This document shows, piece by piece, positions 11,161 through 24,300 of a stretch of DNA of 64,000 nt. The notes under the pieces were generated by a model that saw only the letters and a list, made by a program, of their open reading frames with translations, searched no databases and was not told the origin of the DNA. Origin of the DNA: Lumbricus terrestris (Eukaryota; Annelida; Clitellata; Crassiclitellata; Lumbricidae); the NCBI GenBank assembly GCA_949752735.1, contig OX457036.1, positions 95,046,698 through 95,110,697 on the forward strand, written 5' to 3'. Position 1 is the stretch's first letter, and the number at the start of each line of letters is the position of its first letter. The translations under genes were made by a program, and so were the position numbers.

Positions 11161-11632
11161 TTTGAGTGCTTGCATATCCGTATGTCAAAGACAATAGGGA
11201 CTTTACATTACCTCACTGTCTGCACCACATAGCTACTCGGGCTGCTGTGTTCACACGCACTGTATATACTGTATCGCCCTTGCTCAGCTCGGTCACCAAC
11301 TCAACTGAGATGACTGAGATTTCGGGGTATGGTACAGCGCGGGCACGGCATAGACTTTACGCGGACGCGTTTGAGGACCTCCCATTCTCTTTTGCTACCT
11401 TAGTTGGACACCTTTGTTTAAAATAATTCAGAACTTAATCTAAGATTGCGGCCGGATACACCAAAACAAAAAATGGTTCATTACTTTGCTGTTAAGTGCT
11501 GTAATATACCGAGCAAATTTTGCGATTGCATTATGACCGCCGTGGGAAGAAAATGTTCTAGTTGCGTCTCTGGGAGGGAGGAAGGCTTGGGGCTTCAGCC
11601 CCCCCAAACCTGAAATCCTGGCGCCGCCACTG
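11160..11632. other. 3' part of the large hAT-like insertion
   Basis: Unassigned sequence closing on a C-rich subterminal run and the terminal CCTGGCGCCGCCACTG. It includes a further TTGGACACC fragment at about 11404. No gene is supported. Confidence 0.5.
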
Positions 11633-11772
11633 GTGGGGTTGTGGCCGGGAGCGGGTCGAATCCTAAATTTCCCGGGCAACGCCGCGTACCCCAGCTAGTA
11701 TATTATATATAAGCTTACATGTCATGTATAATTTGTAAATTGCCTATTTGGCAATTATGCAGATGCTTACCA

Positions 11773-11964
11773 AGCTTGACTGAGGCACAATTGTGTCGTC
11801 CATGGTCATTGACGTCTTTGAGCGACTCAAAATCTTGACATCGTAAGCAGTTAAGAATATAATTTTTTTATCACTGTAAGCTAATATTGAATGCTAAAGG
11901 CCTGTTCACATTGATCTTCCTATAAGGTGTAATACAGTCTTCATAGACACGCACACGCACACGC

Positions 11965-12009
<45 letters not shown>

Positions 12010-12164
12010 GCAGTGCACATTTTGCAGCCCTGTATGCGCGACTATTAATTTGTCGACCTAAGGAGCTGCGAGATCGTAGTTGCCGTAGAATCTTCAATCT
12101 TTGAAGTTCAATCTTTGAGCTTCTTTAGTTCTATAGACTGCTGTGTTTTCTTTCATCTGGCAAA
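11773..12164 (+). promoter_or_regulatory. 5' flank of P450 copy A, shared between copies
   Basis: AAGCTTGACTGAGGCAC at 11773 opens a block of about 390 bp that recurs upstream of copies B (32774), C (42507) and D (53279). Shared pieces include ATCTTGACATCGTAAGC, CTAATATTGAATGCT and GAGATCGTAGTTGCCGTAGA. The block ends on CATCTGGCAAAATG at the start codon. I see no clear TATA box. Copy A alone has a (CA)n tract here (11946-12005). Promoter function is inferred from position and conservation. Confidence 0.6.
11946..12005 (+). repeat. (CA)n microsatellite in copy A promoter region
   Basis: CACACG-type units pass into about 20 pure CA dinucleotides 160-220 bp before the start codon. The matching position of copy B has no repeat. 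Confidence 0.95.
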
Positions 12165-12397
12165 ATGCTTCTGCTGTCAGAGATTTTCTTCTTCACTGCA
12201 GTTTCTGTGCTGACAGCCATTCTGCTGAAGACGTGGAGTGGTAAGAAGAAATCAAGACTCCCTTATCCACCTTCAATTCCGTCTCTCCCGTTCGTTGGAT
12301 CATTGCCTTTCATGAGGGGCTTCGACCATCTGCCAAAATACTTTCTGCAGAAATCCGAGGAACTTGGACCGATCTTTACGTTTATGATGGGAAACAG
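12165..12397 (+). CDS. P450 copy A exon 1 (anchor and hinge)
   Basis: Codons 1-77 plus two bases. It encodes the hydrophobic anchor, the KKKSRLP stop-transfer/hinge and the [10 protein letters not shown] strand. The start was chosen because all four copies share CAAAATG here. The donor is CAG|GTACAG, phase 2. Confidence 0.92.
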
Positions 12398-15300
12398 GTA
12401 CAGTATGCGAAGTGAATGTTGTACTGAAAGAAGTCGCTGTTGATTTTCGTCTTTAAAGCAGCTCATTAATTTGAATATCTCCTGCAATGATGCGCAAGGG
12501 TATTACTAGATCAGCGGTTCTCAACCTGTGGGTCGCGACCCCACGGGGGTCGCCTGACGATTTGCCAGGGGTCACCTGGACCTTAAGAAATTTGTAAAAT
12601 ATGCAATAGTAATTTCAGCTTTAATCACTACACTACAGAAACTTGAAATAAACTTTTCTTATACTTTTTATATGATTCATTCGTTAGATTGCGACAGCCA
12701 ATAAAAGCTTTGCCAACTTAGTTTTCAAATTTAAAGTCCACTTTTACCTTTCTTCTAAAAAGCAAGGGTGGTGTAAGTTTTAAACATGGGCGCCCGCAGA
12801 AATTTTCGCAGGGGGGCCAAATTTTTTACGATAGTTACCAAATTTTGTAGTAGCAAAAGCTTGAAAATGCAATACTGGAAATTAGAAATACGTGTATTTT
12901 TCAAAAAGGTTTCTTATGCAAATTTCTCAGTTTCATTTTGTGTATAATTTTTAATAATAATAGTTTCCTTAGAAATTTGTTAAAATTCAGAAAGCAGATG
13001 TTAAAAGGTAGGTCCTTAAAGTGTGCTATATAAGTCCATAGAATGAACGAATGAATAAATGAACGAAAAATAGGTGTCAGTTTTCAAGGGGCAAGTGCTC
13101 TCGAAAGCCAATCGCAGGGCACCAGCTTTTTCACATGTGATGCATCGGTTCAGAAGCCTATTCCAAAGAGAAGTCAGAAAGAGGTCCGAGTCTGGTAGCC
13201 AGAGGGCCAGAGTAACTGTTAATGCGGGTGTCACTTAGGAAGGTGGAGGATTCGAGGATCAGATGATTGTGGGTATCAATTCTTTTGAATAGATCTCTTT
13301 GTCAGTTTTGGGTGTAAATCCTGAGGCATGATAACCAGAGCCAAATTTATCTACAGTTTGACATCCATGGAGTCTGTACTGGCAGCTTGCAAAATGGACA
13401 AAATGGAGCCTGGCTTATAGCAGACTTGGTTTATACAATTACAATGCTGGGGAATAAGCAAATTAAGCAGCTCTCTTTTATGTAATTTCTGTGTACTTCG
13501 AGAAATTTTCAAATTTTTGCATTAGTATTTAATTTTTTAATTTTTGCAGTTGTGATTATTTGCACTACACCTGGACTCCACTCTAGTAGGCCATAATCGA
13601 TCAGTGGCGTAACTACGGGGGGCAGGGGGGCAGCCGCCCCCCAAATGAAAGGGCTGCCACCCCAGCTGCCCCCCCCAATCCCTGCGTTTGTTTTACTTTT
13701 TACTTTTACGAGTGATAAAGAATTAAAGAATGTTATACAATTTCTGACTTATTTTATTTTTTATACAACTTCCTGTACAACTTCTTATAGGGTGGGTGAT
13801 GGGAAAGTGGGACAGGCCACTATAGTGCACTGTGGGACAGACAAGCTAGTGAGGCTTGCATGCGTATTATGTCCAATTCTGTAATACATCCAAAATCTAA
13901 AAATACATAGTCTATGGCAATATACCGATGCCGATGCACGCTTTAGTTGCCAACGGTAGCCACCCCATCATTTTAAGCTGCCACCCCACTGCCCCCCCCA
14001 TAAAAAATAACTATCTACGCCACTGTAATCGATAGACCTGCTGATTGCATGGGCGCCCGCAGGAGGGTTGAAAGCCAAAGGTCATTGTTACAGTTTTTTA
14101 GGAAGAGCTTGAATATGCAAGGCAGAAAGTTATAATGAGCATGTTTATTTCTATAGAGATATCTAAATGCAGATTTCGGACTGTATAATTCATATAATTG
14201 GTGCATTAAGGCAAAGAAATTAGTAAAAAACCCAAAAGTAGTAGTTAAAAACATAGGTGCCAATTTTCCAGGGGGGCAAGTGCCCCCCTTGCCCCTTTGT
14301 GCGGGCGCCCATGGTTTTAAACCACCTCTCTGAGCACTGAAATCACGAGTAATTTTGCAAAGATGAATGCTCAAAATTTTACAGTGACAGTGTCCAAATC
14401 CCCCTCCCAAATTAAACAATGGGGTGACATTCTGTAGTATTAAACCATGATTATCTGAATTGAAAATGAGCAATTTCATAGAGATGACGCTTAAAGTGCA
14501 GTCATTAGAGTTTGGAAATTCAAAGAATTTAAACAATGGGGAGGAACATTTATTGAGGTCTTAAACCACGTCTGTGTGCACTGAAATCATGAGTTATTTT
14601 GCTAAGATAGCAGCTTAAACCGTTATAGTTATATTACAGTGTGCAAATCCAAAATTTGCAAACAATAGGGGCCGAAACTCTGAAGTCTTATACCGTGACT
14701 ATTAGCATTGAAAACTGAGCAATTTATAATTATTAAGATGACAGCCATTACAGCGTGGAAGTTCAAAATTACAAACAATGGGGGAAAGGGGAACATTTAT
14801 TGAAGCCTTAAACCCTGTCTTTCAGCGCTGAAATTTTGAAGATTTTTCTTATGAAAAATTGCAGAGGGGATGGGACGCTTTTTTAGTCTTACACCACGAC
14901 TGATGATGATGAGTTCTTTACCCGAAGGTAGCTTTATTGGCTTTACGCCCCTGGGGATGAGATGAGTGAGGTGGTTTCCCGCTGCCTTCCTTACAGACAA
15001 TTGTGGGTGAGCAACTTGTCCAAGGTTGCTACATAGGCCTAGTGGCTTGAGGTAGGCCTAGATTCGAACCTGCGACCCTTCGGTCCAGGGCCGGCCTTAC
15101 CTATAGGCAAAGTAGGCAGTTGCCTAGGGCGCCGCAGTCTTTGGGGGGGCGGCACCGGCGAATTTTTTTTGCACTATATTCTTTTAAACTCAAAACTTTC
15201 GCTAATGGAAAGACCGAAAGAATTTAAAATAATTATGGATTCTTTGCACCTGTTCAGGTTGGCCTAATTCAATTTCAAGGACTGCATAAATTTTAAATCG

Positions 15301-18300
15301 ACAAATAAAATTCGATTTTTAACGACATTCCGTACTCTTTGCTTTAGGAGACAGTTTAAAATACGCGACGCTCAACTTCGATAGTGAAGATGTTGCTAGA
15401 AATGAAATGTATGAAATGGGAGTGGACCTTGCTGAGTATGACGATGAGATTACAACATTACAGCATGCCCTTTATTCAGATCGAAATAAAAATAGTCTAG
15501 TAGGGACGACGATGAAGAAATGGCAGTAGCTGAGGCAGGGCCGACCTAAGGCATAGGAAAAACAGGCAGTTGCATGGGGCGCCAAGTTCTAGAGGGCGCC
15601 ATTTCCATCAAAGAGGGCGCCATATCCACAAGAGTGTATTTTAATATTTTTTAACTTATAGGCCTACCATTCACCACAAAATTGAATATTATATCTAGCC
15701 TTCAGTGTACTAATAAAGCAATTATAATGAATTACTCAGTTGAGCGTAGGCCTACCAGGCCGTAGCTAGGGGGATGTTTTGGGTGTTTGAACCCCCCCTA
15801 AATGAAATAATGTAGAATTGAAATAATGATGCATTTGCTAGCACATGACAGTGTGTAATGTAATTTTGAGCAGAAAATTGCGGAAATAGTGTTTTTTGGA
15901 CGTCAGAAAATTCGACGACTAACAAAAGTCGTCAGAAAATTTCGCCCAAAAAGTCGCCTGCTGCGTGTACGCACCTCAAAATTCACGGTCAAGAAAACAT
16001 CCCCCGAAATAAAATCCTGGCTACGGTTGTAAGTGTATACCGGCTCTGCCTAATTCATCTTTAGATTCTAACGTGGGTTGAACAATTGAGTTGGAAACTA
16101 AGGGCGCCAAATGCAGGCCTTATGCCTGGGGCGCCAAAATGTATGCCTTGCCTAGGGCGCCACTTGGGCTAGGGCCGGACCTGCTTCGGTCACAAGGCGA
16201 CGAACTTACCGCTGCACCACCGCGTCCCACTGTCAGCACTGAAATTACAGCCTAAAATGCTACCATTGAAGTGTGTGGAAATTAAAAAAACATTTTGACA
16301 ATAATTTATTGGGAGAGGCGCATCCACTCCCGAAACCCCTCTCCATGTTCGGCGCATTGATAAAGAACACAAGAGTAGGCCTATGGCCCAAGTTCATTAA
16401 ATTGGTTGCCAACCAAAACGAAGCATGCAACAAAGGTGAAACGAGTGTTAAGAAATGAAGAACTATTGACCAATTCTGTGTAGCCTATTGTTTAATAGTT
16501 GTTAGGTTTCACAAGCCGAATAAACTTATGACATTTCAACTTTAAATTACCGAATGGGTACGGATTAGCTCTCAGGATCGCAAGAGCCAGGAAGCCTCAA
16601 TTGTCAAAACCAGTTTTCTATAGTTATGAGGGTGAAAATGCATGACAATGGTAACAAAAATGCAGTGAAGGGGCAACTCAATCAATTTTGCTGTTGGGGG
16701 TCGTCATAACTTTTGAAATGTTGCAAAGGGGTCGCCGCACTAAAAAGGTTGAGAACCGCTGATCTATATAAAACGAAACTGACTGCAGTAACAGACGTAG
16801 AAAATTATTAATTTTAAAAATACAAATTGTTTAAAAAGCCAGTTGTCAAGTAAAATAAGGCACTGGTAATGTATTTTTTAAATTCGAGGAAGAAGTTTGA
16901 ATAAATTTTGAACAACAATTCAAATAATTTCACAATTTCAAACATAAAAATTCTATAAATTAATATTCATAATTTATTTTCACTCTCAGACTTCTTCGCG
17001 GACCAGTGATCAGGTCTACGTGGACCGGCGCCGGTCCGCGGACCACCACTTTGAGAACCACTGATATAGATCTATCTGTTGATTTTTTGGTGTTCGTTAG
17101 TCAAGTAGGCTAAACGCTGATCAATCATTAAGTTTTTTCTTACTGGATGGGGGGAGGTGGGGGCAAGAGTGGCATAAAGTCACAAAATGTGGAATAAAAT
17201 ATACAATATTAAACATATCAAGATGAAACTTGTTTTGTAGTGTAGGTAGATCATCGGTGCATCCATAAAATTTCTTAAATTGCTACTGGATACGATTTCT
17301 TAATCACAATCCGGCTTGAGGTGGAGGCACCCAAAAGGCCACTCTTGCCCCACCATGTGGGGCATGAGTATCATGCCACTTATACCCCTTGTTGAGGGCA
17401 AAACTGGCCTGCCCTTCGTACCCCCAGAGACAGTTACATAGGCTACGTTTTCACCAATTTTGCTTTACAATAAGCAGGAATTTATGTTTTACATATTAAA
17501 TCAGACTATTGCATACAGCAATGCATAGTGTGATGAGAAGATACCTTCCCTGAAATCCCTCAAGTACCGGTTTTGCTAAGCAATCTACAGAATTGGCACT
17601 CTGTTTTAAGCTTGAATCACAAAAATCACAACAATGCTAAATATTTTCTGACATTTAGACAAAAGTTTTAGTCAGTAAACAACAAAGATAAAAGCACCCA
17701 AGAAATAAGTCTATTGTGACTTTTAACTTTGTGTGTTTTAAATGCATTTTTTATTTCTCGGCTTCCATTGTCATTCCATTTTCAGGTACCTGCCATCGCA
17801 GAATGTAGCCCCCTCTTTGTTCCATTTTATGCACGTTTTCCTCTATAGACTTGCTTTGCACGCACTTGACTTCATGCAGCATTGCTAAATATTCGCTCCT
17901 TCTTTTACGCTTGCCAGCAGCAGTAGACAAAAGACCCTGTCGATGGCTTTCCTGAACAAGAGAACTAGACGTCAAGCCTTTACATGAAGCCAATTTATTC
18001 CTAAACGTTGCTTTACTTGCCTGAATTTCTCACAGGTGAGGATATGCAGAGTATCGGCGGTATCACTAACTGAATTTCTTCGTAGATGAGCAATCATTGA
18101 GCATATATAGGCTGGGAGTCAGTGGCAGCACTGTTCTGAATGTCCTCATAGGTGAAGATGGGCTAAGTCCCATTGGTAGCCTATCATGTATACATTTCTT
18201 GGAAGGACCAGACAGGAACAGTTTCTCTCGTTCTCTCTTTCTCTCTCAATTTCGTCTAAGGAAACTATGGGCGGTTGATACTCTTATATGACTTTTTCAA

Positions 18301-21300
18301 AGGCAGGTGCTACCTTAACATTGATTGCACTATCGTGTGTTTTGACTTCTCAGTTGTTAATGCTCGTAGATTCCCCAAGACAGCACGCTGGTTGAACACG
18401 GAACTCTGATTTTCTGGGGCTGTTTGAATTTTGCATTGATTCTTTGAATTCTGGTGATATTCCAAGTTTCTTTTCGTCATAAGCTTTTGGAACCTTTTCA
18501 CTTTCGTGTCCTGTTTTAAAGTTGCTACTGTATAGTATGGGCTATTGGTGCTGCCTTTCCTGATTATGTCTTCTCAACCAAAGTCCGTGACTTTGGTGTT
18601 GCTCTGGACCAAGAGCTCACTCTTGCTCCAAACAATAACTCACTCAACCGTGTCCGTTATTATCAACTGCGTCAACTACGCACTGTTGCTCGCTCGCTCG
18701 CTTACTCCTACTGTTGCTGCTACCCGTGTCCATTCTTTCATTACCACCAGACTCGACTACTGTTGCTCTTTCTATGCTTGCCTGAGGACAGCACGATGGT
18801 TGAGCACGGAAGAGTGCCTGGCTGAGTTGCCTTGATCGCGTCCTGCTCTCTGCAGCCCGCCATATTGGCCCATACCCAAATTCAGCCATTATCTCCAGCT
18901 ATATGCTTGACGCTCTCAACTATAGTTTCCTGTCAAGCAGCAAATAGAGAATAGGATCTCTACACCATAGTCTGGCACTGCCTGCTAGGCCTTGCTCCTT
19001 CCTACCTTTGAGAGCTCTGTAACCCTACTCTTAGTGCTCGCCACTTCCGCTCCATCGTTCAGCTGAAAAGTATGTTCTCGGTTCGCCTTTGCTCGTGGCC
19101 TACTTCCACTATATGCATCAACCCGGAATGGCCTTCCTCTGACACCCTGCTCCCTTTCTAAAAGTCATTCTCAGGCTTCTTGAGACAGTTTTATTTGGCC
19201 TTGCTGAGGTTGGGTGCGCCTCAGGCTCTGAGTAGTCTCCTTGAAGAGGCGCTATACAAATGCATTTAATGAATGAATATCCTGTTGAAGTTTCTTCATT
19301 TTTTGTTTGTCTGATCGTTCTGTGTTATTGGCCGATTCCAATCTAACACGTTGGTTGCCTTCTTCACTTCATCCTGCACTGGTCTAGCAGATCTCCAAGT
19401 CACAGACATGTCCCGTCGCTTTATTGAAACGTCAATAGACTCAATAGGCATATAGGCATGCATAAAGCCAGGACTCCAATGGCATAGGCCAATAGCTTGA
19501 AATTCCATGCTTTATCATTGCCTGGCATTTCGAAAAATCTCCACTAGACACCATTTTCATGGAATGGTACAATACTTCGTCAGTGTGACTTTCTCGCTGA
19601 GTTTTACGCTTATATATTATAACGTTTAATCACATAGTACATTATGTACAATGCCAAAAGTGCCAACCAATTAATAAACTAATATACTGGTTGTAGCCTA
19701 ATATATGTGTTGGCAAATCTGGCATACCGCTGGGGCAGAACTGGCATACCGCTGGGGCAGAACTGGCATAGTCTACCGCTGGGGCAGAACTGGCATACCG
19801 CTGAGGCAAAACTGTCATACCGCTGGGGCAAAAGTGTCAGTGATGGGGCAATAGTGGCACGTAAAACGGGGGCAAGAGTGGCATACAATGCTATTTTTGC
19901 CCCGATTTGGGTGCTTATAATTACGAGTATCCATCAACATTATTGCGTTGCCTAATTTCTTAAAACTTTTGGCATTTAAAAGAACACACATTACTGCATA
20001 ATACAAAATAAAACTTTAACAAGTGCGATCTTAATACTGAAAGTGAGCCACGTATTTGTGATACTCACGAGAGTTGCAAATAACGCGAAAAATCGAAAAA
20101 ATGATATAAAATTTTTACCATTCAACTTTTGGAAACTCTCGGCTTATGAAAACGTAACACTTAATGATAGTCTATGTTCGAACTAGGTAAAGGTTTCAGA
20201 AAATAAGTACATACTCCGAGAGTGGGGATGCCACTCTTATCCTACCCTGCCACTTTTGCACCACTTAACCCTAGGTCTTTTAATTTTATAAGATGATATA
20301 AAATTATATATATAGGCTAAACAAATGTGTTTGTGTAATTTAAAAATTTGCAAAATGTAAACAAGTCTGTCTGGGAATTTTAAAATGAAAGAATATTGCT
20401 AGAGCGTGGCCGCTCAGACACTCCAGGGCTTTTTTTAACGTGGAGTTGTACACAAAATGTGCAGTTCTAAATGAATTTGTGCAGTTGCAGAAGCACTTCT
20501 GTACAGTTAAAATTAGTAAAAAAGGTCATTGTCCTCCGATTGGAAGTAATTTACCATGGATGATGGGAAAGGAAAGAAGTAGTTGTGCAGTTCTAAAAAT
20601 TCCTTTAAAACAGCCCTGAGACACTCTGAGCGCATAAAATGATAATTCAGAATTGGTTTCCTATGAGAACATCGAAGCTAAAAAGGAATCGACCATTCAC
20701 ACGAAAATATGATCCCCTATATTTAACAATTTTAAGATGTGGTGACATTCTGATTTCTGTGTTTTATTTCGAGTAGGTGTTTCCATCATTAGCGCACAAT
20801 CTTAGTACCCTAAGTGTCATTAGTGCCTATCTATTTTTGCAGATCCTCTTATAGGCCAACATTAACAAACTCATAATCGTGTTTGAAACTTTGAGTTAAA
20901 ATTTTAAAAATGCAATTAAATGACAATTAAATTGAGAAAGAACTGATATGCTATTAGGAATATGTTATAATTAATTAAACAAATCCCTAATTACGAATAA
21001 TCCTGTAATGGTTTTTCTTATAATAGGCCTATAGTTCGTCTTTGTTTGCGCATGCTAGTGGTCCGCCAGCTTCCGACAAAATTATAGCCGGTCCGTGGCC
21101 TGCGGAAGTTTGAGAACCACTGTGTTATAGGGTTAAGAGGCTAGAGAGAATGTGTAGTTCATACATACAATTTTGAGATGGATGCACTGAGGGGTTCTTC
21201 GACAATAAAGTGATATGAGAAAAGGGTTTAAGTGATTGTGTTTTGGAGATTTGGTGAGAGTGCGGGCGAAACATATCGAGACACGATGTGTGCAGTCGTT

Positions 21301-24300
21301 TTATTTGAGAACAGTCAACGTTGCAGGAAAGGGAAGTACAGTAGGTCGAGAGTGGAATGAACAACTGAAGTGATTCTTTTGCACCCTATCTTGTGATCAA
21401 GACTTAGTATTGGGAATGAATGTCATGGATTATGGATACAGAATAGGGCCTGCAGTGAGATAGTATTGGGAGTCTTTTGGGGGGTCCGTAGCTCAGTGGA
21501 GAGAGCGTTGGCCGATAAACTGAGAGTCATTATCGCGACCCGGGTTCAAGCCTCGCTCAGGGCAAAAAATTTATTTGAATTTTCTGTTAGCTGCCAGTGG
21601 TGCTTTGCTGTTGCGTTGTTTGACTCGGTATCTGCTGAAAATAAGATCGCCCCTCCCACTCCTGGCTTGGCCGAATCAGGAGCGTTCCAACACTTAGGCC
21701 ATTAGTGTTAAGTATATCGAGCCTTTTGTAGCCGACCTGCGTGTCGTGCGAAGCTTGCCGTATTTCGTATAACTTGTACCTGTAATCGTTCTGCGGTGTG
21801 TCAGATTGAATGTGAATAAACGAATATTATTATCTTTCAGAAGAACTTGCCTAGTTATTGTGGGCTCCGTTACCCGATCATGTTATTATAGACTACTGTA
21901 TTAAAAACAATCTAAAAACAAACCTAGTTGTATGTTTATTACACCGGTTAATGAAAGTGAAATTGCCGATATTATATCTAATCTTAAAATCACTAAACCT
22001 TATGATCGTTGTGAATTGCCTGTTCCTATCATTAAAAAACTTGCGCCTATTATTTCCAAACCTATTGCTCATCTAATCAATCAGTCATTTATAACAGGCA
22101 TTGTCCCCAGTAGTATGAAACTTGCTAATATCTCTCCTATTTTTAAATCCAATGACTGCCAAGACATGGCTAACTACAGGCCTATATCTAAACTTACCTG
22201 TTTTTCCAAAATTCTTGAAAGAGCCATGCACTCTAGATTATCTAATTTTCTTGAAATGACAAATATCCTATATGACAAGCAATTTGGCTTCAGAAAAGGT
22301 CACTCCACTACTCATGCTATCCTAGAAGTTGTTGACAAATTATCTGATGCCATTGATATTCGTAATATAGCTATTGGTGTTTTCCTGGACTTATCGAAGG
22401 CTTTTGATACAATCAAACATGATATTCTGATTGATAAACTCTGCCATTACGGCATTAGAGGAATTGTCCTATAGAGTGGTTTAAATCTTACTTATCCAAT
22501 AGACAACAACTAGTAACCTATCGTGGAGCGTTGTCTGACTTGGCTACTATACGTTTTGGGGTTCCCCAAGGGTCTATCCTTGGCCCTCTGCTTGTACTTA
22601 TTTGAAGGTTTTATAATTTATGTGCGCTTGGGCTAAAGGCCTGTGTAACAACTGATGCAAACTATAGTCCTTATCGCGCTCACTTGAGTGCACCGGCCAT
22701 AGATATGAGAAGTGAAATCTGTGCAAATAAGATCGTGGAAGCCCTGCCTGGTGACCATTATCATTCCTCTTGTCGACTTTAACTGTCAAACTGAACGATT
22801 TTGCAGACGGTTTCTTGTTCTCAATTCGTTTGAAGCAATTGAAGAGGCGCTGGTCAGAAATGCAACGTGTTATGCAGACAGACCTGGAATTATCCTGGAC
22901 TGGATTTCCGGCAACAAAAAATCCAAAGGTTATTGATTCTGTTTCATCTAGGCTAATGTTTTGTGATCCGTAACGTGATTCGTACGGCTTGCAAGTTGCT
23001 GCATTCAAACCAGCCCAACATTCTTTTCATTGCTCAATCCTCGAACTTTAAAATCTTATGTAGGAGCTCGATTTCATTTCGACTTGCATTGGCGTGGCAT
23101 GGGGCTTAGCATTTTACTCACCTAATATGATCATCATCTTCTTCTTCTTCTTCTTGGTCTCTCTTCCGTCTGGCGTAGGTCCTACGCCAACGATGAGGCC
23201 TCAGCATGCCATCTCCAGCTTGCTATGTTTCTGATTTTATCCACCGCATCTCTCATATCCATCTTCTGTGCTGTTAGATCTTCTTTTATATTGTCCATCC
23301 AGGCCTTTGTTTGTCTTCCTTGACTTCTCTTTCCCTCCACATGCCCGTGCAGAGCTGCGGCTGGTAGCCTTTTGTCTTCCATTCGTGTCACGTGCCCGAA
23401 CCAGGTGAGTCTTCTTTTTCTGATATTGTCCACCGCTGTTTCCTTTTGTCCCAGCTCCTCCCGAGTCACTTCGTTTCGGATCCTGTCTTTCCGACTTCTA
23501 CCCAGAATTTGATCATCGCTGTCCAGTAAATTTAAGTTTTTCGCTCCCTGCCTAGCACCACCCCAGGACCCACCCCATCCCGGCTTCGCCCTACCCTCCC
23601 TCCCTACCCCGCCCACACCTATTCCGGCCCGGCCATGCACCTCACTTCGCCCGCAACCATCTCCAACCAGCCCTCACTCAGCTCCACCCTTCCGAGGATT
23701 CAAGCGCTTGCCCATAAATTGCAGTTCTCGCCACCACCGCTCCGCCCTCCCCGTACCGGGCACGGTCCACTGCGGTGGCAGGCATTTATTTGATTCATCC
23801 TTGCACATGTTGGTTCATTCCAGCCCCCCTCCCACAACAAAGCCCCGACTCGACCTGACCTTGCGGGGCGGGGTGTGTGTGCTGATTGTGGTCGGGGTGG
23901 CTCTGGCCGTAATCTATCTCTGTCTGCAAGGTTTGAAGTGCATAGCTGCGAAACGATTCGAATTCGTAAAACAGCAAAATTTCTGCTTTTCGCCACACGC
24001 AGTCCCTCGGGGAGTCACCGACCCTCCACTAGATGGAGAGGGAGGGAAGAACGGATCATCTCTTCCACTGGTTTTTATATGTAGACTTATGTGATTGGTG
24101 TTGTATGACAGGAAGCACACTTTGGAACTTTTGAAGACTTTCAGTGAAAAATAACAGTTTTAAGTGTGCTTGGACTTTTTCAATCTGTTTTTTTGTCACC
24201 GTTATATGTATAGAATTTTTTGCTAAGTCATTTCAAAAGTAAACGTCACGTCAATATGCAGAAAGCAGTCATCGAACCGTTGGTCCTTGATTGACAATCA

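Larger units (their letters stand above)
1977..11632. mobile_element. 9.66-kb hAT-like insertion (nested host of other elements)
   Basis: The left end starts CAGTGGCGGCGCCAGG and the right end finishes CCTGGCGCCGCCACTG, a perfect terminal inverted repeat. The 8-bp flanks are both GTGGGGTT (1969-1976 and 11633-11640). The same TIR family occurs at 27215, 41582, 53935 and 54350. After removing nested elements about 4.3 kb of its own sequence remains, including a broken minus-strand ORF and a satellite array. Caution: GTGGGGTT is common in the neighbouring GT-rich repeat, so the target duplication alone is weak evidence. Confidence 0.6.
620..11697 (+). mobile_element. Helitron (non-autonomous), interrupted by a 9.66-kb insertion
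   Basis: The left end begins TCTATATAAATAAAGAG followed by a (CTGT)n-rich tract, and the right end reads CCCGGGCAACGCCGCGTACC then CCAGCTAG followed by T. A TC start, a CTAG end and insertion between A (619) and T (11698) fit known animal Helitrons with a CTGT-rich 5' region. No Rep/helicase coding is visible, so it is non-autonomous. Its own sequence is 620-1976 plus 11641-11697; everything between came in later as a hAT-like insertion. The pairing of the two ends is an inference from their family resemblance and orientation. Confidence 0.65.
12512..16761. mobile_element. hAT ends (CAGCGGTTCTCAACC) enclosing nested repeats
   Basis: The left end CAGCGGTTCTCAACCTGTGG and right end AAAGGTTGAGAACCGCTG are a typical hAT terminal inverted repeat. 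Copy B lacks all of this at the matching place in intron 1. I could not see a matching 8-bp duplication, so the two ends may come from rearranged copies. Confidence 0.55.

Noticed and set aside
12512..16761. A single 4.2-kb hAT element defined by CAGCGGTTCTCAACC ends
   Set aside because: Terminal repeats match but the 8-bp flanks do not, so I list the ends without claiming one clean insertion.
19715..19880. CRISPR-like repeat/spacer pattern
   Set aside because: Units are directly tandem with no unique spacers, in a eukaryotic intron next to transposon ends.
21480..21566. Possible functional tRNA gene (A-box and B-box-like motifs)
   Set aside because: No convincing full cloverleaf, no 3' terminator right after it, and it continues into a SINE-like body absent from the paralogous intron; it is better explained as a SINE head.
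22182..22192. CAGGCCTATA in the RT fragment as another micro-insertion
   Set aside because: It encodes the conserved RPI of NYRPIS and is needed for the frame, so the match is coincidental; the same holds for CAGGCCTATG at 58401.
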